Of a stretch of DNA of 64,000 nucleotides, positions 57,608 to 64,000 are shown piece by piece. The notes beneath the pieces were generated by a model that did not search any database, was not told the DNA's origin, and worked only from the letters and a program-made list of their open reading frames with translations. Source of the DNA: Lysobacter sp. K5869 (GTDB taxonomy: Bacteria; Pseudomonadota; Gammaproteobacteria; Xanthomonadales; Xanthomonadaceae); NCBI RefSeq assembly GCF_018847975.1, contig NZ_CP072597.1, forward strand, positions 1,775,001-1,839,000, read 5' to 3'. The position numbers and the translations under genes were made by a program. How positions within the stretch are numbered: position 1 is the first letter of the stretch; the number at the start of each line of letters is the position of its first letter.

Positions 57608-59725
57608 ATGCCGAAGATGTCCCCGAGCTGTCAGTCCCTGTTGTTCGCGGCCGGCCTGGCCGCCGCCGCCAGCGCTGGCGTGGCGTCCGCCCAGGAGAAC
57701 AAAGTGACCGATGATCCCTATGCCTGGCTGGAAGACGTCGAAGGCAAGCGCGCGCTGGATTGGGTGAAGGAGCGCAACGCCAAGACCGAGGCCGAACTGG
57801 CCTCCACGCCGCAGTTCAAGCAGCTCGAATCGAGCATCCGCGCGATCCTCGACTCCGACGCCAAGATTCCCGTCGTCGAGAAGATCGGCGGCTACTACTA
57901 CAACTTCTGGAAGGACGCGCAGCACCAGCGCGGCCTGTGGCGCCGCACCACGCTGGACGAATACCGCAAGGCCAAGCCGGCGTGGGAGACGGTGATCGAT
58001 CTGGACGCGCTCAACCGCGAAGAGAACGAGCAGTGGGTCTGGCACGGCGCCGAATGCCTCAAGCCCGAGTACCAGCGCTGCCTGATCGCGCTCTCGCGCG
58101 GCGGCTCCGACGCTGACGTGACCCGCGAGTTCGACCTCACTGCGAAGGCGTGGGTGAAGGACGGCTTCTTCCGTCCCGAGGCCAAGGGCAGCCTGAGCTG
58201 GGTCGACCGCGACCATGTGTACGTGGCCACCGATTTCGGCCAGGGCACGATGACCACCTCCGGCTACGCCCGCACCGTGCGCCTGTGGACGCGCGGCACG
58301 CCGATGGCGCAGGCGACGCCGGTGTACGAAGGCAAGGACGCCGACATGGCGGTGGCCGCGTTCCGCGACCACACCCCGGGCTTCGAACGCGATTTCGTCA
58401 CCCGCGCGCTGGCGTTCTACAACGACGAGCTGTACCTGCGCGGCAAGGACGGCAAGCTCGCCAAGATCGATCTGCCGAACTCGGCGAACAAGTTCGTCCA
58501 CCGCGAATGGCTGCTGGCCGAACTGCGCGATCCGTACGAAGCCGGCGGCAAGCAGTACGCGTCGGGCAGCCTGATCGCGATCGGCTTCGACGACTTCATG
58601 GCCGGCAAGCGCGACTTCATCACCTTGTTCGCGCCGACCGCGACCACCTCGCTGGCGGGCACCACCTGGACCCGCAACCACCTCGTGCTCAACGTGCTCG
58701 ACGACGTCAAGTACAAGCTCAGCGTGCTGACGCCGGGTCAGGGCGAGTGGAAGCGCAGCGAATTCGTCGGCGCGCCGGCGTTCGGCACCGTGGCGGTGAG
58801 CGAAGTCGACAGCGACGACAGCGACGCGGTGTGGCTGACGGCGTCGGACTACCTCACCCCGACCACGCTGGCGCTCGCGCAGATCGGCAAGAAGCCGGAA
58901 ACGCTGAAGACCAACCCGAGCTTCTTCGACGCGTCCAAGGACGCGATCGAACAGCACTTCGCCACCAGCAAGGACGGCACCCGCGTGCCGTACTTCGTGG
59001 TGCGGCCGAAGGATCTGAAGTTCGACGGCAAGGCGCCGACCTTGCTGTACGGCTACGGCGGCTTCGAGATCTCGCTGACCCCGGCCTACTCCGGCGGCAT
59101 CGGCAAGGGCTGGCTGGAGAAGGGCGGCGTATACGCGGTCGCCAACATCCGCGGCGGCGGCGAGTACGGCCCGCGCTGGCATCAGGCCGCGCTCAAGGCC
59201 AACCGCCACAAGGCCTACGAGGACTTCGCCGCGGTCGGCCGCGACCTGATCGAGCGCAAGATCACCTCGACCCCGCACCTGGGCGTGCAGGGCGGCAGCA
59301 ACGGCGGCCTGCTCACCGGCAACATGCTCACCCAATACCCGGAGCTGTTCGGCGCGGTCGTGGTGCAGGTGCCGCTGCTCGACATGAAGCGCTACAGCCA
59401 CTTGCTGGCCGGCGCTTCGTGGATGGCCGAGTACGGCAATCCGGACACCGCCGACTGGTCGTTCATCCAGACCTTCTCGCCGTACCACCTGTTCGACGCC
59501 AAGCGCGAGTATCCGCCGGTGATCTTCATGACCTCGACCAAGGACGACCGCGTCCATCCGGGCCATGCGCGCAAGATGGCGGCGAAGATGCTCGACGCCG
59601 GCAAGAGCAACGTGCGCTACTACGAGAACATCGAAGGCGGCCACGGCGGCGCGGCCAACAACGCGCAGGCCGCGCACATGAACGCGCTGGCCTACACCTT
59701 CCTGTGGGAACAGTTGGCCAAGTGA
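57608..59725 (+). CDS. Exported prolyl oligopeptidase (S9A)
   Basis: 705-aa peptidase. The signal peptide is about 1-28 (GVASAQE). A seven-blade propeller follows (DDPYAWLEDVEGKRALDWVKERN at the start), and then the catalytic alpha/beta-hydrolase domain. Ser564 lies in GGSNGGLLTG, Asp in TKDDRVHPGHARK at about 646-647, and His679 in EGGHGGAAN. It cleaves short peptides after proline. Prolyl oligopeptidases are often cytoplasmic, so the signal peptide suggests periplasmic or secreted nutrient or defence use. A second S9 peptidase follows 394 bp downstream. Confidence 0.93.
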   Translation: MPKMSPSCQSLLFAAGLAAAASAGVASAQENKVTDDPYAWLEDVEGKRALDWVKERNAKTEAELASTPQFKQLESSIRAILDSDAKIPVVEKIGGYYYNFWKDAQHQRGLWRRTTLDEYRKAKPAWETVIDLDALNREENEQWVWHGAECLKPEYQRCLIALSRGGSDADVTREFDLTAKAWVKDGFFRPEAKGSLSWVDRDHVYVATDFGQGTMTTSGYARTVRLWTRGTPMAQATPVYEGKDADMAVAAFRDHTPGFERDFVTRALAFYNDELYLRGKDGKLAKIDLPNSANKFVHREWLLAELRDPYEAGGKQYASGSLIAIGFDDFMAGKRDFITLFAPTATTSLAGTTWTRNHLVLNVLDDVKYKLSVLTPGQGEWKRSEFVGAPAFGTVAVSEVDSDDSDAVWLTASDYLTPTTLALAQIGKKPETLKTNPSFFDASKDAIEQHFATSKDGTRVPYFVVRPKDLKFDGKAPTLLYGYGGFEISLTPAYSGGIGKGWLEKGGVYAVANIRGGGEYGPRWHQAALKANRHKAYEDFAAVGRDLIERKITSTPHLGVQGGSNGGLLTGNMLTQYPELFGAVVVQVPLLDMKRYSHLLAGASWMAEYGNPDTADWSFIQTFSPYHLFDAKREYPPVIFMTSTKDDRVHPGHARKMAAKMLDAGKSNVRYYENIEGGHGGAANNAQAAHMNALAYTFLWEQLAK

Positions 59726-59759
59726 CGCGGCCGGCGGCATCGGTCGGTCGCGACTTCGG

Positions 59760-59790
59760 ACGGGCGCCTTCGGGCGCCCGTTCGTGCGTT
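59760..59790 (+). terminator. Probable terminator after the S9A peptidase
   Basis: Nine-bp stem ACGGGCGCC/GGCGCCCGT with a TTCG tetraloop, followed by a poor T tail (TCGTGCGTT). About 35 bp after the stop. Confidence 0.5.
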
Positions 59791-59893
59791 GGCGGTGCGG
59801 GTCGAGCGGTGCATTGGCGGTTCGGGTCGAGGGGTAGGCAGGCGAGTCGCGCTTGGCGCTCGCGGCTCGAACGCGACCCGGCGCCCTCCAGCA

Positions 59894-59998
59894 CCGTCAT
59901 TCCGGCGAAAGCCGGAATCCATTTTGATCTTCGCTCCCGCTAGGCTCGCAAGGGCGGAGCAACGGCAAAATGGATTCCGGCTTTCGCCGGAACGACGG
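59894..59998. repeat. Single MITE-like element with terminal inverted repeats
   Basis: Left end CCGTCATTCCGGCGAAAGCC (from 59894) and right end reading AAAATGGATTCCGGC...GGAACGACGG (to 59998) are inverted copies of about 30 bp around a 45-bp centre. The ends match the 138-bp array at 25396-26060, whereas the centre differs. It occupies the spacer 59726-60119. Confidence 0.82.
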
Positions 59999-60119
59999 GG
60001 TGGGGCGACGACCTGCGTCGCTCGGGCTCTACGCCGCGCCCACCCTTCATCCGTGACCTGCGTACGCGTTTCCCGGCCCCGCGCCCTGCGACATTGAGGA
60101 ATCACCCGGCGGACCCCAT

Positions 60120-62285
60120 ATGAAACCCACTTTCTTCACCTTAGCGGCCACGCTTCTGATGACCACGACCCTCAACGCCACCGCCGCCGGCCTGCCCGCG
60201 CCGCCCGAAGCGGCCAAGAAGCCGTACACCGTCAAGGCGCCGCACGGCGCGCAGCGGCAGGACGAGTACTACTGGCTGCGCGACGACAAGCGCAAGAACC
60301 CGGACATGCTGGCCTACCTCAACGCCGAGAACGCCTACGTCGATTCGGTGATGAAGCCGCTCAAGCCGCTGGAGGACAAGCTCTACGGCGAAATCGTCGG
60401 GCGCATCAAGCAGGACGACAGCTCGGTGCCGTACCGCGAGCGCGGCTACTGGTACTACACCCGCTTCGAGACCGGCCAGGACTATCCGATCCACGCCCGC
60501 CGCAAGGGCGCGATGGAAGCGGCCGAACAAGTGCTGCTCGACGTCAACGTCATGGCCAAGGGCAAGGACTACTTCAGCGTCGGCGCGATGGAAGTCAGCC
60601 AGGACAACCGCATCCTCGCCTGGGCCGACGACGCGGTCGGCCGCCGCCAGTACGTCATCCGCTTCAAGAACCTCGACACCGGCGAGACCTATCCCGACAC
60701 CATCGAAGGCGCGTCCACCGACATCGTCTGGGCCGACGACAACAAGACCCTGTTCTACATCGAGAACGACCCGGAAACCCTGCTGACCGTGCGGGTCAAG
60801 AAGCACGTGCTCGGCACCCCGGCCGCCAGCGACGTCCTGGTCTACGAGGAAAAGGACGACAGCTTCTACATGGGCCTGGGCCGCACCCGCGACGACGCCT
60901 ACCTGTGCATCGACGTGCACAGCACCGTGTCCAGCGAAATGCGCTGCGCGCCGGCCGCCGATCCGAAGGAATTCGCGGTGCTGGCGCCGCGCGAGCGCGA
61001 CGTGGAATACCAGGCCGACCGCCTCGACGGCCGCTGGGTGATCCGCACCAACGCGCCGGGCGCCGACGGCAAGCCCGCGCCGAACTTCAAGCTGGTCGTC
61101 GCGCCCGACGGCGCGCGTTCGCGCAAGGAATGGAAGGACTGGATCGCCCACCGCGACGACGTCTTCATCGAAGGCTTCGAGCTGTTCGACGGCTTCACCG
61201 TGGTGGCCGAGCGCTCCGACGCGCTCGAACGCCTGCGCCTGATCCACAAGGGCGAGGGCGGCAAGGACGGCAAGGAAGAGTTCGTCAAGGCCGACGAGCC
61301 GGCGTTCTCGATGGGCCTGTCGATCAACTCCGAGCACGACACGCCGTGGCTGCGCTACAGCTACACCTCGCTGACCACGCCGGCGACGACCTACGAGCTC
61401 AACACCGTCACCGGCGAGCGCAAGCTGCTCAAGCGCCAGCCGGTGATCGGCTACGACCCGGAGAAGTACGTCACCGAGCGTTTCTGGGCGACCGCGCGCG
61501 ACGGCGTCAAGGTGCCGGTGTCGCTGGTCTACAAGAAGGGCTTCGAGAAGAACGGCAAGGCGGCGATGCTGCAGTACGCCTACGGCAGCTACGGCATGTC
61601 GACCGATCCGAACTTCTCGGTCACCAACGTCAGCCTGCTCGACCGCGGCATGGTCTACGCCATCGCGCACATCCGCGGCGGCCAGGAAATGGGCCGGCAG
61701 TGGTACGACAACGGCAAGCTGTTCAAGAAGCAGAACACCTTCAACGACTTCGTCGACGTGACCGATGCGCTGGTCAAGGCCGGCTACGCCGCGCCCGACC
61801 GCGTCGCCGCGTACGGCGGCAGCGCCGGCGGCTTGCTGATGGGCGCGATCACCAACATGGCCGCCGACAAGTACCGGGTGATCCTGTCGCAGGTGCCGTT
61901 CGTGGACGTGGTGACGACGATGCTCGACGCCAGCATCCCGCTGACCACCAACGAGTACGACGAGTGGGGCAATCCGGAGAAGAAGGATTACTACGCGTAC
62001 ATGCTGTCGTACTCGCCCTACGACAATCTGAAGAAGCAGGCGTACCCGGCGATGTTCGTCGGCACCGGCCTGTGGGATTCGCAGGTGCAGTACTGGGAGC
62101 CGGCCAAGTACGTGGCGCGGCTGCGCACGCTGGATACCGGCACGCAGCCGGTGCTGTTCCGCACCAACATGGACGCCGGCCACGGCGGCAAGTCGGGGCG
62201 GTTCCGCCGTTATCGCGAACAGTCGGAGATGTTCGCATTCATGTTCGATCAGCTGCAGGTGAGCCACGAGGCGACGGCGAAGTAA
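60120..62285 (+). CDS. ptrB: Exported oligopeptidase B-like S9 peptidase
   Basis: 721-aa S9 peptidase. A signal peptide covers about 1-23 (LNATAAG). The propeller begins DEYYWLRDDKRKNPDMLAYL, a pattern typical of oligopeptidase B. Catalytic residues are Ser568 (YGGSAGGLLMG), Asp653 (GLWDSQVQYWEP) and His688 (DAGHGGKSG). Oligopeptidase B cleaves short peptides after Lys and Arg. The classic enzyme is cytosolic, so an exported version is notable. It ends in a clear terminator. Symbol by family similarity. Confidence 0.9.
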   Translation: MKPTFFTLAATLLMTTTLNATAAGLPAPPEAAKKPYTVKAPHGAQRQDEYYWLRDDKRKNPDMLAYLNAENAYVDSVMKPLKPLEDKLYGEIVGRIKQDDSSVPYRERGYWYYTRFETGQDYPIHARRKGAMEAAEQVLLDVNVMAKGKDYFSVGAMEVSQDNRILAWADDAVGRRQYVIRFKNLDTGETYPDTIEGASTDIVWADDNKTLFYIENDPETLLTVRVKKHVLGTPAASDVLVYEEKDDSFYMGLGRTRDDAYLCIDVHSTVSSEMRCAPAADPKEFAVLAPRERDVEYQADRLDGRWVIRTNAPGADGKPAPNFKLVVAPDGARSRKEWKDWIAHRDDVFIEGFELFDGFTVVAERSDALERLRLIHKGEGGKDGKEEFVKADEPAFSMGLSINSEHDTPWLRYSYTSLTTPATTYELNTVTGERKLLKRQPVIGYDPEKYVTERFWATARDGVKVPVSLVYKKGFEKNGKAAMLQYAYGSYGMSTDPNFSVTNVSLLDRGMVYAIAHIRGGQEMGRQWYDNGKLFKKQNTFNDFVDVTDALVKAGYAAPDRVAAYGGSAGGLLMGAITNMAADKYRVILSQVPFVDVVTTMLDASIPLTTNEYDEWGNPEKKDYYAYMLSYSPYDNLKKQAYPAMFVGTGLWDSQVQYWEPAKYVARLRTLDTGTQPVLFRTNMDAGHGGKSGRFRRYREQSEMFAFMFDQLQVSHEATAK

Positions 62286-62311
62286 GCCGCGCGCCTCGGA
62301 CGGTTCGACGA

Positions 62312-62345
62312 CGGGCCCGGCGTTTGCCGGGCCCGTTCGTTTGTG
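62312..62345 (+). terminator. Terminator of the oligopeptidase B-like gene
   Basis: Eleven-bp stem ACGGGCCCGGC/GCCGGGCCCGT with a GTTT loop, followed by TCGTTTGT; 27 bp after the stop. Confidence 0.8.
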
Positions 62346-62443
62346 GCGGCGGGTCGTGGCGCAGGGCGCGTGCGGGAATCGAAAGCGGGTAGCGAGGCGG
62401 CGCGCTTCCGCTCCGATCGCCGCATTCGACGTGGGCGTATTTT

Positions 62444-62510
62444 CGCGGTCGCGGCTTGCGCCGCTCCTACAGGGAGCCCATGTAGGAGCGGCGCAAGCCG
62501 CGACCGCGAC
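62444..62510. repeat. REP/BIME-like pair, divergent arrangement
   Basis: CGCGGTCGCGGCTTGCGCCG...CCTACAG at 62444-62472 and TGTAGGAGCGGCGCAAGCCG... at 62481-62510. Here the arms are in the opposite order from most other copies. Confidence 0.8.
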
Positions 62511-62575
62511 AGGTCGCCGACCGCGAACCCCGCGCAAGACCCGCATCCCCCCACCCCACGCCGCATACTGCCCGC

Positions 62576-63019
62576 ATGTCCGTCCCGCCGCCCTCCGAGG
62601 ACACCGCCCGAAACCCGGAGCCCGCCGCCGCGCCGCCGCCCGCCGCGCGCCCCAGCCGGTTCCGCTGGGCATGGTGGCTGCTGGCCTACGTCAGCCTCGG
62701 CCTGGGCATCGTCGGCATCGCCCTGCCGGGCCTGCCGACCGTACCGTTCGTGCTGCTGTCGGCCTACGCCGCCGCGCGCGGCTCGCAGCGCTTGCATGCG
62801 CGGCTGCTGGCGCATCGCCAGTTCGGCCCGATGATCCGCGACTGGCAGGCGCACGGCGCGGTCAGCCGCCGGGCCAAGCGGCTGGCGGTGTCGATGATGG
62901 CGCTGTGCGCGGCGATCATGTTCCTGACCTCGCCGAAGTGGTGGATGGCCGCCAGCGGCACCGCGATCATGTCGGTGGTCGCGATCTGGCTGTGGCGCCG
63001 GCCCGAGCCGCCGGGCTGA
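62576..63019 (+). CDS. YbaN family (DUF454) inner membrane protein
   Basis: 147-aa membrane protein. After a Pro/Ala-rich N terminus it has the DUF454 signature SLGLGIVGIALPGLPTVPFVLLSAYAAARGS, a basic loop (RLHARLLAHRQFGPMIRDWQAHGAVSRRAK), and two further helices, ending WRRPEPPG. E. coli YbaN is of unknown function. Monocistronic, with a REP element upstream. Confidence 0.87.
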   Translation: MSVPPPSEDTARNPEPAAAPPPAARPSRFRWAWWLLAYVSLGLGIVGIALPGLPTVPFVLLSAYAAARGSQRLHARLLAHRQFGPMIRDWQAHGAVSRRAKRLAVSMMALCAAIMFLTSPKWWMAASGTAIMSVVAIWLWRRPEPPG

Positions 63020-63164
63020 CCGGCGGGACCGGTGGGCCGCGCCGGTGTTCTCCAGGCCGGCTTGCCGCCGCGCGCCGCCCGCGCCTGAACCCGTACCCCG
63101 ACGCCGTTCCCACTCCCGCGCCCCGGGTTCGTTTCGGTCACCCCCGCGGGCTACACTTCGGGGC

Positions 63165-63509
63165 ATGAATGCACGCCTCGCCTCGTTCCTGATCCCGACC
63201 GCGTTGACCCTGGCCCTGGCCGCCTGCGGCAACAAGGGCCCGCTGGTCCTGCCGACCGCGCCGCCGCCGCCCGAGCCGCCGAAGACCAAGCCCGGCGAGG
63301 TGCCGGTCACCATCTCCACCGTCAACGCGCCGCCGGTGGCGACCGATCAGCGCAAGAAGACTCAGGCCGTGCCGTCGCTGGACAAGGTGCTGGCGCCGCC
63401 GGCCGACGCCACCGACAAGAGCAAGACCGACAAGACCCAGCAGGACTCGTCCAGCGGCGAGGACAAGCCGGCCGAGCCGGTGCCCGCCAGCGGCCAGGGC
63501 GATGGCTGA
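63165..63509 (+). CDS. lptM: LPS translocon maturation chaperone LptM (YifL-like lipoprotein)
   Basis: 114-aa lipoprotein. Lipobox [15 protein letters not shown] contains the acylated Cys and the conserved GxKGPLxxP motif of YifL/LptM, which helps LptD disulfide maturation at the outer membrane. The tail is an extended Pro/Lys/Asp-rich disordered region, longer than in E. coli. It overlaps dapF by 8 bp, preserving the lptM-dapF linkage of gammaproteobacteria. Confidence 0.9.
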   Translation: MNARLASFLIPTALTLALAACGNKGPLVLPTAPPPPEPPKTKPGEVPVTISTVNAPPVATDQRKKTQAVPSLDKVLAPPADATDKSKTDKTQQDSSSGEDKPAEPVPASGQGDG

Positions 63510-64000
63510 GGCCGCCGCCGCCGCGAGCGCGCCGCTGCGTTTCAGCAAGATGCACGGCGCCGGCAACGACTTCGTCGTGCTCGACCTGCGCGGCGGCATC
63601 GCGCCGCCGGACGCCGAACTCTGCCGCCGCCTCGCCGACCGCCACACCGGCGTCGGTTGCGACCAGATCCTCACCGTCGAGGCGCCGCTCAGCGCCGGCG
63701 CGGTTGCCTCCTACCGCATCTGGAATTCCGACGGCTCGGCCTCGCAGCAATGCGGCAACGGCGCGCGCTGCATCGCCGCCTGGCTGGTGCGCGACGGCGC
63801 CGCCGCGGCCGGCGCCGGCTTCGTCGTCGACAGCCCGGCCGGCCGCCACGCGGTCACCCCGCTCGGCGAGGGCGGCTTCCGCATCGACATGGGCCGGCCC
63901 GAATTCGATCCCGCGCGCATTCCGCTGCGCGGTTATCCCAGCCGCCAAGACCAATACGTGCTCGACGTGCACGACACGGTGATCGGCTTCGGCGCGGTGT
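63502..64000 (+). CDS. dapF: Diaminopimelate epimerase, 3' partial
   Basis: First 166 residues of DapF, which interconverts LL- and meso-diaminopimelate for lysine and peptidoglycan synthesis. After a short Ala-rich extension comes [16 protein letters not shown], then [11 protein letters not shown], the [16 protein letters not shown] motif with catalytic Cys84, and [13 protein letters not shown]. The second catalytic Cys lies beyond the window edge. It starts within the 3' end of lptM and continues past base 64000. Confidence 0.96.
   Translation, partial: MAEAAAAASAPLRFSKMHGAGNDFVVLDLRGGIAPPDAELCRRLADRHTGVGCDQILTVEAPLSAGAVASYRIWNSDGSASQQCGNGARCIAAWLVRDGAAAAGAGFVVDSPAGRHAVTPLGEGGFRIDMGRPEFDPARIPLRGYPSRQDQYVLDVHDTVIGFGAV

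Overview
The window is high-GC gammaproteobacterial DNA of Xanthomonadaceae type, most likely Lysobacter. The reasons are the very GC-rich codon use, a 2-Cys OhrR/Ohr pair, the AlgZ-AlgR-HemC gene order, many secreted peptidases, a subtilase autotransporter, dispersed 'GTAGGAGCGGCG' palindromes, and a peptide cluster that closely resembles the thatisin graspetide cluster I recall from Lysobacter antibioticus. No rRNA, tRNA, CRISPR array, transposase or phage gene was found. It reads as ordinary chromosome carrying several accessory blocks.

Layout. 1-3.4 kb: D-Ala-D-Ala dipeptidase (5' end outside the window), a class C serine hydrolase, and ohrR-ohr with matching 13-bp palindromes. 3.4-7.4 kb: a possibly structured intergenic transcript, then a TonB-dependent receptor/PepSY operon on the minus strand. 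7.7-9.4 kb: a DUF3224 protein and an LpxR-type lipid A deacylase. 9.5-14.4 kb: a complete graspetide (omega-ester/amide peptide) cluster on the minus strand: HlyD adaptor, C39-peptidase ABC exporter, a 56-aa precursor (not obvious as a long ORF) and an ATP-grasp maturase. 14.6-18.1 kb: a DUF418 membrane protein divergent from a NarL-type two-component system. 18.6-21.7 kb: subtilase autotransporter. 22-27.6 kb: small metabolic genes, a DedA-rhodanese fusion, a methyltransferase, a five-copy 138-bp tandem array, and a CMD protein divergent from a LysR regulator. 27.9-34 kb: an orphan 71-aa protein, MocA/XdhC cofactor-maturation genes divergent from an isoquinoline-1-oxidoreductase-like molybdenum hydroxylase operon with its own cytochrome. 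34.2-41.4 kb: a heavy-metal efflux set (czcI-like, czcC, czcB, czcA, czcD). 41.7-46.5 kb: TonB-domain lipoprotein, esterase, AlgZ/AlgR-like pair, hemC. 47-54 kb: two DUF481-like outer membrane proteins and a SoeABC/DMSO-reductase-like molybdoenzyme operon. 54.2-57.4 kb: lipoprotein, WYL regulator coupled to a patatin phospholipase, small membrane protein. 57.6-64 kb: two exported S9 peptidases, a YbaN-like protein, lptM and the start of dapF.

How parts fit together. In the graspetide block the precursor has a double-glycine leader for the C39 exporter and a Thr/Asp-rich core for the ATP-grasp enzyme, so leader, modification and export are all encoded in one operon. The XdhC and MocA proteins are expected to mature the molybdenum cofactor of the adjacent IorAB-type hydroxylase. 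The CzcCBA pump and CzcD together cover periplasmic and cytoplasmic Zn/Co/Cd export. AlgZ/AlgR and hemC keep an order seen in related gammaproteobacteria.

Intergenic space carries several repeat families: REP/BIME-like palindromes, a MITE-like 'ATTCCGGC' element (single at 59.9 kb, tandem at 25.4-26.1 kb), a perfect 38-bp inverted repeat and a 34-bp foldback. Besides the graspetide cluster, the most unusual signals are the nested leader structure in front of one DUF481 gene and the unassigned terminator-ended region near 3.5-3.8 kb.
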